From Diplolepis rosae (Eukaryota; Arthropoda; Insecta; Hymenoptera; Diplolepididae): a stretch of 64,000 bases of DNA. The position numbers and the translations under genes are program-made. The stretch is from positions 248,001 to 312,000 of the forward strand of contig JAPYXD010000712.1 in the NCBI GenBank assembly GCA_030998225.1. The letters are read 5' to 3'. Numbering within the stretch: position 1 is the first letter of the stretch; each line of letters opens with the position of its first letter. The notes under the pieces were generated by a model that saw nothing but the letters and a program-made list of their open reading frames with translations, did no database searches and was not told the DNA's origin. Below, piece by piece: positions 32,789 through 42,672 of the stretch.

Positions 32789-33165
32789 TTGGGACACCTA
32801 GGAATAGTCGAGACCCTGAACTGATTCTGTCCAAGACGTAGGCATGCTCAGAATGGGGGCCAAGCACGTAAGGAACTGTTTCAGCTACCAAACGTACAAA
32901 ACCCAACAACGGGCCCTCGCAGGAGGAATGCACGCGACCAACGTCGAGCAGCCCTGGTAAATGGTCTCCGTGGACCTATTAGGGACCCTCCCTCGATACA
33001 ACTCCGGAAACATATGGCTGCTAGTCGCAGAAGACCGTTTTACCAAGTGGATCGAGCTCCGCCCACTCAAGAGGGCCACCAGGCGATCTGTAGCGACGAC
33101 TATTATGGACTAGATCTGTCTGTGGCACGGCTGTCCGCGAACTGTAGTATCTAATAACATTGTTA
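32789..33165 (+). pseudogene. gypsy-type integrase fragment (after the Transib-like insertion)
   Basis: It resumes with GHLGIVET (second zinc His), and the catalytic core follows in shifted frames: MVSVDLLGTLPRY (first catalytic Asp), then AEDRFTKWIEL. It ends around CPRTVVS, before the second Asp motif, where an unrelated mariner-like fragment abuts. Frameshifts are present. It belongs with the Gag/RT fragments at 29732-31006. Confidence 0.75.
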
Positions 33166-33167
33166 TC

Positions 33168-33340
33168 CTGCTATGCCCTTTACGCACCAAACGACCGATT
33201 GTTATTTCATTTGGACGGTTATGCCGACCAAAATGATCACGAAGTGCACGAAACGTATTTTTTTATTATTTCACCATTTTTGTAGTGCTCCTGAATAACT
33301 TTAATGCGGTCTTTAATCGAATATGACTCCATAGCGATAA
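33168..33340 (-). pseudogene. Mariner-like (DUF4817-type) transposase N-terminal fragment
   Basis: On the minus strand an ATG near 33334 begins MESYSIKDRIKVIQEHYKNG. After a frameshift it continues LRDHFGRHNRP and ITIGRLVR, the pattern of the N-terminal helix-turn-helix of one class of insect IS630/mariner-like transposases. Only about 55 codons remain, and no catalytic domain is seen. It points away from the similar fragment at 34096-34439. The sequence between them (33341-34095) has no recognisable gene. Confidence 0.55.
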
Positions 33341-34095
33341 ATGGCAAACATTCAACTAACAAATGGATATAGAGATGTCAAAAAAAATAATGGCGTCGCT
33401 GTCAAATTGACGTATACTTTACTGCGTCTAAATTGGCGGACCCTTTATAATGACTATGTAAATGACAAACAAAATGATGCAGATGACGAACAAGAACACT
33501 ATATAAATGAGAGGGATGGAATTGAGAAAAAGGATGGAAGTGAAAGTACAAAACCGAACAAAAAAGAAAATTCAAAAATTGAAATGAAAATTAGAGATGT
33601 CGGAAATAATTTTACAATATAAAATAGAACATGCAATATAACTAAACGAATAACGTAAAAACCTAAATATTTCGATGCCCTCACAGGGTGAGGCATAGAA
33701 AGTGTTACGGAGCGATAGCACTCAAACTATTGATCATATCCAAAAATGTTTCAGACAAAAGTTTCAGTGTTCGAAAAGGCCGTCATACAGGACTACCCTA
33801 TTTTTTTATCGGTGGAGGCGCTGAATCTACGTTAAGGTCAACTCCACTTTTTCAAATAGAACCATGTATTTTTTTTTCGATGACATTATTACCGATTTTA
33901 AGTCGAATTCAGCGACCTACAATACAAGGTCATTCTAATCACGCAAAGTATGATAATAGTCGAAAAACCATTTTCATTTCTTTTCATTTCTTACGATACC
34001 CATGGTAATACACATCGATAGAAGTAAGCATTTTCTGTTGACATATCAGTTAATCACGCATTACCTTCAAATTTTGAATACATAGGAACGCGAAA

Positions 34096-34439
34096 ATGAA
34101 CGATTTTCAAGAATATTTTGATATATTGATGGTGTCGGGGGAATGCCGTAAACATTACAGAAACGCCCAAGATTTGTATGCGGCTCGTTATCCGGATAGG
34201 CAACAAAAATCGCACATGGCTTTTAAGCGATTAGCTGACCGTTTCTGTCGCTTCGAGACAGTGAAGCAAACACGAGTCAAACGTCGACCAATTGTTAATA
34301 AAAATAATGTGGCTGCTATCTTAGCTTTTGCTGCCTTAAATCCACATGCTAGCAGCAGGAAAATGAAAGAAAAGAGTGGAATTAGTCTGTGATCTGTATT
34401 AAGAATCTTACATCAATATAAGTTCCATCCGTATCGTAC
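34096..34439 (+). pseudogene. Mariner-like (DUF4817-type) transposase N-terminal fragment, truncated by an LTR
   Basis: A frame of 98 codons from ATG 34096 carries the same HTH class: FDILMVSGECRKHYRNAQDL, YPDRQQ, FKRLADRF and later LNPHASSRKM. After one stop the frame goes on with SVLRILHQYKFHPY, the usual next segment, until 34439, where the retroviral LTR begins. The LTR insertion therefore cut this gene. The rest of it was not found at the far end of the provirus. Such proteins would bind transposon ends. This one is dead. Confidence 0.65.
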
Positions 34440-34574
34440 TGTTACGTCACAAGTACGTAAATACTTACTTTGATCGAAGATTCCTTGTTTTAAGTTAGGA
34501 TCGAATGATCCTCGCTTAGGGATGAGGATAAGTCAATGAAAACACACAATGATTATTAAATAATACAAATTAAA

Positions 34575-34580
34575 TTTATT
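34575..34580 (-). terminator. Poly(A) signal AATAAA in the LTR
   Basis: AATAAA on the minus strand, about 135 bp before the LTR's 3' edge and about 440 bp after the TATA box, as expected for the R/U5 side of an LTR. Confidence 0.6.
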
Positions 34581-35010
34581 AAAATAATTATAAATTTGAA
34601 ATTATAAAATTTTTGATACAATTGGTATGAAATTGGAGGCACATGCTAATTGGTTGGAAAAAGAGAGAAGATGAAGAGAGAGAGAGTTCGATACCTTTAT
34701 GATTTTCCCTTTGTTTCCTTAAGTATTCCTCACAGGTATGACTGCGATGCGATTCCCACAGGTGTGACTGCGAAGGAGTGGATATCCACAGGTGTGACAA
34801 GGACACAACAACTATTCACCCTTTTTGGCACTGAGTCTAAGATCCCTTCCAGAATAGTAAAACGGACCACGGTAAATTTATGACTCTCGAATATTTACAC
34901 TGTCAAACTACACGGTATAATTGTCTCACGCTGAGAATCCTTTTTAGTTTTTTAGAAAATGCCGCACTTAAATTCTGCTCACAAGACTAGTTTTTCCTTG
35001 GCGGCGTGTC

Positions 35011-35040
35011 CTTTTTATATAATATTTTTTGGTGACGTCA
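35011..35040 (-). promoter_or_regulatory. LTR core promoter: CRE plus TATA box
   Basis: On the minus strand a perfect palindromic CRE, TGACGTCA (35033-35040), stands about 10 bp upstream of TATATAAAAAG (35013-35023). CREs bind ATF/CREB-type bZIP factors, so the LTR may respond to stress or cAMP signalling. This is inference from the site alone. Confidence 0.6.
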
Positions 35041-35188
35041 CGCGTTGCGCAGTCTCCCGCTGCGTGTGACCTAGTTATACCTCTCTTTTCAATAGGTGGT
35101 TTTCTCTCTCTTTTAGTAATTTCCCCAGATTTCTCTCTAGACCTAGCCCGTGCCTATAGTACATTCTAATGCGTCGCGGGACGTGACA

Positions 35189-35200
35189 TCTCCCCCCCTA
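35189..35200 (-). other. Polypurine tract
   Basis: TAGGGGGGGAGA on the minus strand, abutting the LTR's TGTCACG. It primes plus-strand DNA synthesis in retroelements. It fixes the orientation and the 3' end of the provirus. Confidence 0.75.
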
Positions 35201-35641
35201 GTTCGAGCGCGGGGGTGAAGCATCCGCGATCGAATCTTCGGCAGAAGAATACATTCATTAATGTTTTTGAAGAGATACATTCAAATTCTTTTTCTGATAT
35301 AGTAACAAAATGTGAATGATTAATATAACATTCATTTCGGCGTCTGTTTTACAATTTGTATTCTTTGCATTTTACTTTTTAATACATTCCAATATCGACC
35401 ATTTTTTTTATGATGTCATACAAATTTATATTATTTTTATATTATGATTTTTTTGTTATAAGTAATTACATTGTTTTTTTTGTTTTTGAAATAGTATGAA
35501 CTTAACATAAGGTTACATATGATTTCTTGTTATATAACTAAATACATCAATAATTTTTTATTTCATATTCGTAAATTATAAATAACATGCTGTAATATAA
35601 AACGTAATTTTATAATGTCGTAGATTAGTAAGAAAAAGTTT

Positions 35642-36292
35642 TTAAGAATTATTTTTATATTTTTTATTACGTAAAGGGTTGCGACAGTTATGAGCTAAAT
35701 TTCCTCTTTGAAAACACCTCTCACATGCATTAGTCCATTTTTGTAAAGCTTTTCTACCGCTTTTATCGCTTATTGTTAAAAATTTTGATTCTGTTACTAA
35801 GCATTTTTCTAATTTCTCTTCTAAAACTATATATTTCGTGGAAAGTGTTTCCAAGACTTTAGCTGCTGCGTTCTGTTTGGCTACTTTCTTTTGGGACGCA
35901 GGTTTCCCAATACAAGCATAGGTTAAATTATCTTTAAAAATTTTGCAAGTCGCTTCAAATGGTGGTAGCTCTTGTTGTAACCCTAGCGATTTTACAATAT
36001 ATGAGGGTTCGGAGAAATCATACTCTATGTCTTAAAAACTTGTACAGCAGTACCTTTCGATAGGTCTCTTGTCTGCAAGGCTATTGTTTTGATCTGCAAA
36101 AGAATTACCTGTTGAGTTGATGATTAAATTTATCAAAATTCTAAAGTTAGTTAGTTTTTTTTTGGTAATAATTTTGTGTTTGTTGGTATATTCGCTTTCC
36201 GCGTTTCCTAACTCAAAGAGATATTTCATGCAGAGAAAACAGTGGTCTGTTTTAAGATGTACCAAAAGAGTTTGTTTTTTGCGATAAAACAT
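35642..36292 (-). pseudogene. Retroviral accessory gene: dsRNA-binding motif plus zinc knuckle
   Basis: One reading frame runs from ATG 36292 to 35642, with a single in-frame TAA at 36034-36032 between two open halves (about 86 and 129 codons). The second half holds a double-stranded-RNA-binding motif: LPPFEATCKIF (strand 1), YACIGKP (strand 3) and the basic helix QKKVAKQNAAAKVLETL. A C-terminal knuckle follows, CERCFQRGNLAHNC, where Asn stands in the usual His position. The first half has no recognisable domain. Proteins with such motifs bind dsRNA in the cytoplasm, and many viral ones block RNA interference. That role is inferred. It is the gene nearest the 3' LTR. The triple-dsRBM gene at 41298-42662 has the same pairing of motifs. 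Confidence 0.65.
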
Positions 36293-36560
36293 TTTAATTT
36301 ATTAAAGTTTGTCGTTACATTATAGCGGTTTAGGAAGGAGTAGTTGTGTATATGCGTCATTCCATATCAGATTTACAATCAAAATTTTAATTCACCTAAA
36401 AATTTTTTTCCTCGTTCTAGAAAGGAAAAAAAAATGACACGTATTTTTTTTTCCTACATGATATGTAAATTTTTCAAGCTATTGATTTTTTTAGATTCAA
36501 AGTGCAAAAAATGTTTTTTTCAATACTGCTTCTAATATTCAACGAAGAGCATAGAATACA

Positions 36561-38025
36561 TAAATGAAATATGCCATGGGATCTACTATTAAGTCCATGC
36601 TTTGATCAAAACTCAGAAACGGTATTTAGTACTTTCTATGCAACAATTAAGTAAACAAATGGAATTATCTCAAAAGGGACATGTCTGAATTGAATCATTT
36701 TTTGTGTAATTTGTTCGTTAAGTACACAGAATTTTGTGTCAAAATTTGGTAATGGACCGTTTGATACTTTTCGAGAAAAAAAATTTTTTGTGTGACCGCG
36801 CGCTTGGAGCGCGCAACGCGAATTATAGAGTCGAGCGCACTCAAACATTTGTAAGTGAGTCCACCATATTCCGATGAGGATTTTATGCAGTTCCCACAAA
36901 TAAAAGTCGGTAAATAATAAAAAGTCTTTTGAGAAAGAAACACTGTTTAATTCGAAAGCAGTCATGTAATTTATTAACAATGCACTTTTACATCCAATAC
37001 TTTCAAATAAATGAAAATTCAATTGTTGTCAGTTTGTAATGTTTGTAATGGTGTCGTTATTTGATCATACACTGACCTTTGAAGACTAGCTTTTCGTGCT
37101 TGTCTTTCAGGAGTTTGAAGTCATGTTTGGGCCTTTTTTTAATGTGCAACATTTTAGCGAAAAACCAAGATTGACGTTATTTTGTGCTTGATTTATATTT
37201 TTAAAAGCCGTTTTCAAAATAAAAATCGGACCATCTCTGCGGCAAGCAGACATTTTACAATTAACGGATTAAATAAATTAAAGTGTCAATAGCGCGAAAA
37301 CGTATTATCTCAAAGTGTCCGTTTTTTACGCATTTGAAGAGCATAAAGTCTGCTACTTTTCCACCAAACCTTAACCCTAAAAAGTTAAAAATTAACTGAG
37401 ATATTAATTTGTTTAACAAAAGCTAAATTTACCGGTTTTTCCGAATTTTCTCCGCTTCTAATTATCCAATCTGATAAAGCGACAGCTTATTTTGTTGGCA
37501 ATTCAATCGTCTACAACTTGTCAACTGATTTCGTCAAGATTGGATAATTACCTTTAATGTTTTAAACAAAAAACTAAAAAAGTGCGATTTTTTGGTCTTA
37601 AATGTTGATAAAAAATTTATAAATCATATTTCATTGTTCAAAACATGACACAATTACTCTATGACCAACCTTTCTTCTGATGGCGCAGTCCGTTTTCTGA
37701 AATAAATAATGTCATAAATCATTCATAATAAATGCCCTGTTGCTTGGACTATCGACTCTATACTTCGCGTTGCGCGCTCCAAGTGCACGGTCACACAAAA
37801 AAAATTTTTTCTCGAGAAGTATCAAACGGTCCACTACCAAATTTTGACACAAAGTTCTGAGTACTTAACGAACAAATTACACAAAAAATGATTCAATTCA
37901 AACATGTCCCCTTTGAGATAATTTTATTTGTTTACTTAATTGTTGCATAGAAAGTACTAAATATCGTTTCTGAGTTTTGATCAAAGCATGGACTTAATAG
38001 TAGATCCCATGGCATATTTCATTTA
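36561..38025. mobile_element. 1465-bp element with ~275-bp terminal inverted repeats, inside the provirus
   Basis: The ends are TAAATGAAATATGCCATGGG and its complement. The arms (36561-36835 and 37750-38025) are nearly identical and include a GC-rich core (cgcgcttggagcgcgcaacg). TA at both ends could be the target duplication. The 0.9-kb interior has no recognisable transposase: the 128-codon minus frame at 36636-37022 is mostly arm sequence. It interrupts non-coding space between two retroviral accessory genes, so it is younger than the provirus. Confidence 0.8.
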
Positions 38026-38131
38026 CAACGAATAAAAATAAAAAGGGAAAATTTTTTAACGAAAGTTATTAATAGATACTGTTTATATTTAGAAAAAAGA
38101 ATAATAAAAAATATGTTTTGATTTATTATTT

Positions 38132-38580
38132 TTATTCGTCGTTGTTATAAATAATAGTGGATGCTTCGGAATCGACGTCGTTATACAATGCTTCTTGTTT
38201 GTATAAATGAATTACACGTTCGGCACAAGTTACGCATAAATCTGCTCTTTGCCGCATGTAAAAAATTTGTGTATTGCAAAGGGAGCATTCGAGGCTAGAT
38301 AGTTTTAAGGTACAATATAAGTCTTTAGTAACTATATGATCTATTCGGACGGGTAATGTTACTTCGGTTTCAAAGAAGCTAAGTTTTGTCATCCAACAAT
38401 CCTCGCAAACAAGTTTTTTTTTCAAGAACATTCATGTAGAAATTCTCGACCAGGGTTGTGCAGCAGTATTCCGACCATAATTGATGTTCAAAATACGACT
38501 AAACATCCTGCTCGCTTGCTTGAACTTCTTCTGCTTCGATTGTTTCGATTTCTTGGGGCAGCATTTTTCTGTTGGAGAAA
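38132..38580 (-). pseudogene. Retroviral accessory gene: Cys-rich protein, paralogue B
   Basis: An ATG frame at 38431-38132 (99 codons) shows paired cysteines: CEDCWMTKL, LECSLC and LCVTCAERVIHLY, suggesting a zinc-binding fold. Coding similarity to paralogue A continues upstream in another frame (YFEHQLWSEYCC...), so the original start was near 38580 and a frameshift lies in the A-run at about 38420. Shared pattern with A: LEC-x2-C, then R-x-RA-x2-C-x2-C-x-E. No named family was recognised. It is located between the F-like envelope and the 3' end. Confidence 0.5.
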
Positions 38581-38703
38581 TTTACAATATTTAAGGAATT
38601 TGAAATATTTGAAAAATTTGCAATTTTCCAGTATTAAGGATTTTATTAGATTTAACAAAAATTTTCATGCGTGATTACATGCGTGGAAGGTAGATACGTA
38701 TAA

Positions 38704-39111
38704 TCATGCAGGGATATTTTCTACTAGAACTTCGTTTCCTTGACTAATTTTGAATTTATTATTTAAATATTGTTCAATACATTCTCTACAATCAGCTGCT
38801 CTTTTTCGCGGAGTAATTAATAATTCTTGACAACCGTAACAATTCATGTATATGCATTCCAGTTTACAGATGGAATGCCATGACGCAAAAAAAGCACAAT
38901 TATTTTGATTGTCTTGATCTAGTTTTTCAAAACAGAATTGACAACATCTTTTTGTGGTTTGGTGATTATAATATAAAAACAATGTCAAGGGTTCTAATTC
39001 GAAGCAATAACTTTGTAATAGGTGCGCGTATGCAATCGGATATTCTTGAGGACGTACACCGTCTACTGGTCCAAGATGGTTAACAATAGGTTCAGTTGGA
39101 GTCGGTATCAT
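38704..39111 (-). CDS. Retroviral accessory gene: Cys-rich protein, paralogue A
   Basis: An intact frame of 135 codons from ATG 39111. An N-terminal 50 residues without cysteine pairs precede RCCQFCFEKL, KLECIYMNCYGCQELL and RAADCRECIEQYL. The spacing of three Cys pairs suggests a small zinc-binding protein. It aligns by eye with the frame at 38132-38580, so the two probably arose by duplication. It follows the F-like envelope by about 290 bp. No membrane segment or signal peptide is seen. Function unknown. It is one of the few undamaged frames in the provirus, although a second-exon or spliced origin cannot be excluded. Confidence 0.55.
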   Translation of the reverse strand: MIPTPTEPIVNHLGPVDGVRPQEYPIAYAHLLQSYCFELEPLTLFLYYNHQTTKRCCQFCFEKLDQDNQNNCAFFASWHSICKLECIYMNCYGCQELLITPRKRAADCRECIEQYLNNKFKISQGNEVLVENIPA

Positions 39112-39397
39112 TTTCTACAAATTGTTAGAATAGATTTATTTTATTAAGGTCTGATAAGGAGGTTGAATAATAACTTTGTATACATTTTCTAATCATGCAA
39201 GGTAAAAGATTTTGCTAAAAGTATTTTACTTTTCGTCAGAAAAACAACTTTTATATTGCAGTTTGTTATTTCTTTTCTTAGAAACATTAATGGTGTGGGT
39301 GCAAAAACTGTCCTTCTGACGGTATAGGATTTACAACGTTCATGCACGTGGTTTTGAGGAAGGTAAGGACGGAATGTGCCTGTATCTGAAAAAGTTT

Positions 39398-41238
39398 CTA
39401 AGGTGACTTTGAGTCTATATAAAAAAGGGTAAAAGGAAGATAGTATAAAGGAAAGGTCAAAAGTTGAATGTCAAGTCGGTCAGTAAAGGTTTTGTCACTG
39501 AGCTTAAAGGAGTTTTTTGTATAAGTTCTATACGTGTTGGCGTTTTGTTTATTTTTTTTAGATATTTTTTGAATATTCAATAGTATTAATCCTAAAATTG
39601 TAATCATAAGTAAAGTGATAATAATTAGTGCTAATGTTAATTTATGTGCACTAGAAATAAAAATAGATGGATTGATTTTTTGAATGTTAGCATATTTTGT
39701 AAGGATTAAGACATGGTTTTCGAAGATTGATAATGGCATGACTTCTTTTTGTTTAAGAAGAAGTAATACCTTTTTTGGTAAGTGAGGCTCTTGAATAGAA
39801 ATATTATATAAAAATGGTGAAATTATAGCAAGAGAAGTGGTTGATTTGCTAACTGGAATTGAATTATCCATTATATTCAAATGGTTTTGAAGATAGTAAT
39901 ATGGAGTTGATGAATCGAGATTGCAACCTGACTTTGTTTGCAAAATTCCTATTCCTTGGAGTGTGATTAAGGTCTTACAGTTTTTTCGACATGATAAGAA
40001 AATTTGTCGGGGGAAAATAGTTGAGTATACCCATCCATGATGAAATTGCAATGGTGTTAGAAAGGGATATTCACTAAAACTGATGAATATTTCGCACTTG
40101 TATGGTTGAGAATTTAGAAACATTGATGTTTCGCAAATAGGATTGTTATCGATATTACATATAGATCCTGGTGGGTGACAAAATGTTTGGAATCCATTTT
40201 GATAACATGCATCGAGGAAATTTTCATTTGTTGTAAAGTATGATTGGTTATTTGAAGAAATAGCGAGATAAGAATTTTAAGGTTTTATGTAAATAGAGGA
40301 AATTACGTCAGTATTAAAATCGAGATGTATTGGAATTGGATGTGGTTTAAATAATTGAAATTCTTCAGCAGATGGGATTGATATAGTCATAATAAAAATC
40401 AAGTGCTCATCGAATAAGAAGTATTGTATTTTAGAAAATGGAAGGACCATAGAAAAAAGGGATGTTGAAAGGTGTGGGTCTTCTTTGTTGGATTTGAAGT
40501 CTAAGAAGGTATCAGGAAGTAGCATAGGGTGCCATAAATTAGTTGCGGCATGGGTAATAGCTTCTGTAAGTTGGTCAAGGAGTAAAAGAAAAGATTGAGA
40601 AATTTCATGCAGGTCTTTAAGCCAATTTGCTGCTAATATTCGATATAGGTGAATATTTGGATCTTTTTGAGAATTATGCCATTTTTTGTAGGTCATAGTG
40701 TTGTCAAGTTTTGAAGAAAGATTTGTAACTTTTTGGAAAAATGGATTTGGGAGTAGAAATAAATTTTCTTTTGGCCAGTAAAGGAAGGTTTCCTGTCTCA
40801 TTCTCAATTCTAAAAGTACTTTTGTATTTGTTGCAAGAATGGATCATTATTTTTAGAAATATTCGTGATATTACGAGCTTGTCTAGATATAAATGATATT
40901 TCTTCAAGAATATAGTTGATTCGTTGTTCTATAAAATCAAGTTGTGTCTGATGATCGTATAAATTACAATTATTGGTAATATTTGAAAGTATGCAATATT
41001 CATATAATTTATGTGAGAAATCTCTTATTTTGTATTTAAGTACGTCTGTCTGAAAGATATCGATATAAGATATAAAATGATATTTTTCAGAAAAAAGACG
41101 AGCTTTTGAAATTGGTTCAAAATAAATCCCTGAAGATTGAGAAAATTGTGAGTCTATGAAGTATTTTTCTGCTTTGGAGAAAAGGAGTGGAATTAAAATT
41201 AAATACACTCTGGATGCTAGTTGATTAAGGAAATTCAT
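39398..41238 (-). pseudogene. Envelope gene 2: baculovirus-F-like (errantivirus-type) fusion glycoprotein
   Basis: From ATG 41238 a hydrophobic start (RVYLILIPLLFSKAEKYFI) acts as signal peptide. A GIYFEPISKARLF...SYIDI motif follows, characteristic of F-like envelope proteins of insect errantiviruses and baculoviruses. The middle part (NWLKDLHEISQSF, HAATNLWHPMLLPD) and a C-terminal Cys-containing ectodomain also fit. A single membrane anchor (LTLALIIITLLMITILGLIL) precedes a short basic tail. Three pieces cover about 613 codons: a frameshift at about 40810 and an in-frame TAA at 40279-40277 break it. Family function is membrane fusion for cell entry. This copy is disrupted and described only as a relic. 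No furin site was identified. Confidence 0.65.
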
Positions 41239-41297
41239 TAGGCTTCTCGGAAGGCTGAAAAAGAAAAGTAGTATTAATATTGGATAAAATAGGATGT

Positions 41298-41561
41298 TTA
41301 CATATGGTTGGATTTAGGTCTAGAAGTTTTTTGGATAAAAGGGGAAAAACGTCTACTAAATGTTAAAGAGTTTCTTGGTGGACCTGGAGCGGGAAATTGG
41401 GTTGATTTGTCTACTTTAAAAATATTTCGTCTACGGCACTCTTTTGTAGCATGCATTTGAGTGTTACAAAATCTACAGGAATTTTCCCAAGGTATTAGTT
41501 TTGATCTTGGATCGGTTTGAATACTTCGATTTTTGGTTTTTTGCATTTTTTTTATCATCAT
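41298..41561 (-). pseudogene. CCHC zinc-knuckle frame (probable C-terminus of the triple-dsRBM gene)
   Basis: An 87-codon frame overlaps the end of the dsRBM gene in another frame. It contains CRFCNTQMHATKEC, a clean C-x2-C-x4-H-x4-C knuckle, in a basic, Pro/Ser-rich context. An A-run at about 41540-41550 is a likely frameshift point. If so, this is not a separate gene but the natural tail of the dsRBM protein, matching the dsRBM-plus-knuckle layout of the gene at 35642-36292. It could also be translated separately. Confidence 0.55.
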
Positions 41562-42662
41562 TATTATAAATATTTTTGTAGCAGAGATCGTATGATCTCA
41601 TTAGTAGTAATAGTAATTTTAAAGCTGCTCTGTTTTCTGCTAATTCACTAGTAGGGCCGGCTTGTATAACGAAATGTTCATTTATATTAATTTGTGCGAG
41701 AAAAAATGAGTTTGTTTTCGAATTTGGATCAGGATAGACTGTATATTGCGGTAACGGCAGTCCATATTTTATCGTGAAATTTCTTAAAATTTCTATATGA
41801 TTTAAAAATCCCATGGAGTCTGTTCTGTATTTCTTTTTTGGGTAACTTGGTACGTGTGTAGGCTCGTCGTAGTAATGCTCCATTGCAGTTGATTTCCTGA
41901 ATCGGTATGGAATGTTTATATTAGAATTTATTGTACTGGTTGGGAGGTCTATATCCGCATTTAAAATATTTGTTAAAGCTTTTCGTAGAGAAAGATGATG
42001 TAGTATAATTATTATTTTTTTCATTTTATATGAATTTGTATTTTTAACACGGTTGTTATTTTTTGAAGCAATAGATTTTGTTATTTGGCTACTCGTTGAA
42101 GGTTCCTGATCGTTTATAGATGATTCTTGAATTGCTACATGCAAATGTTCTAGTGAGTTCATCAAACTTAGTTCACATTTCTCGTCTTTATGTGAAAGAG
42201 AATTAATAAATTTTATGGCAGCAAAATCCTTAGCTGTTACTATCGAGTTTGCTATTCCTATTTGTTTAATGTTGTTAATGAAACAAATTGCTATGTATGT
42301 TGAGTCTTTTGATGGAGTTTTTATTCGTAATACTGTATATTTTGGATACTCAAATTTATTTTGAGCGCAAATTTCGTTTAATTTTTTGCAATTTTTACTA
42401 ATAGAATTTGGTTGGATGTTTTGATTTATTTCCTTTGATTCATTAATTAAGGCATTATATAAATTTTGTGCTACATTTTGTGCTTTACATTTTCTTTCTC
42501 TTTGCCACTATTCATTATTATACAATTTTTATATTGTAAATTAACGTGAAATAGACATTCATTATTATTGGTTTGTTCAATGAGTATCTCATAAATGAGG
42601 GGTGGATCTCCTCTTTGTTGAATAATTTTGTTTAGTAAGGTTGTAAAAGGAACATGCGACAT
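41473..42662 (-). pseudogene. Retroviral accessory gene: triple dsRNA-binding-motif protein
   Basis: ATG 42662 lies only about 10 nt after the stop of envelope gene 1. Three dsRBMs can be read. Motif 1 (PFTTLLNKIIQQRGDPPLIY) runs to 42471. After a one-base frameshift its final helix (AQNVAQNLYNALI) and motif 2 follow (LNEICAQNKFEYPKYTV ... AKDFAAIKFINSL). Motif 3 is FLNHIEILRNF, YGLPLPQYTV and ENRAALKLLLLL. Three tandem dsRBMs are the layout of Loquacious/TRBP-type partners of Dicer, so capture of a host RNAi cofactor is plausible. Binding dsRNA to shield it from Dicer would be the expected effect, inferred only. It sits between the two envelope genes. Confidence 0.65.
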
Positions 42663-42672
42663 TCTGAAGATG

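Larger units (their letters stand above)
34440..35188 (-). repeat. 3' LTR of the minus-strand retrovirus (749 bp)
   Basis: Read on the minus strand it begins TGTCACGTCCCGCG and ends GTGACGTAACA, a TG...CA LTR with short inverted ends. It is directly preceded by a polypurine tract, which shows it is a 3' LTR and not a solo LTR. It carries a TATA box, a CRE and a poly(A) signal, plus a 3-copy cacaggtrtgactgcga repeat (34729-34800) and a GA-rich run (34670-34690). It inserted into a mariner-like gene at about 34439. No 5' LTR was recognised at the other end. Confidence 0.8.

Noticed and set aside
33341..33622. 93-codon acidic plus-strand frame
   Set aside because: No domain. Low-complexity Lys/Glu/Asp/Asn composition and it begins at the antisense start of a mariner-like fragment.
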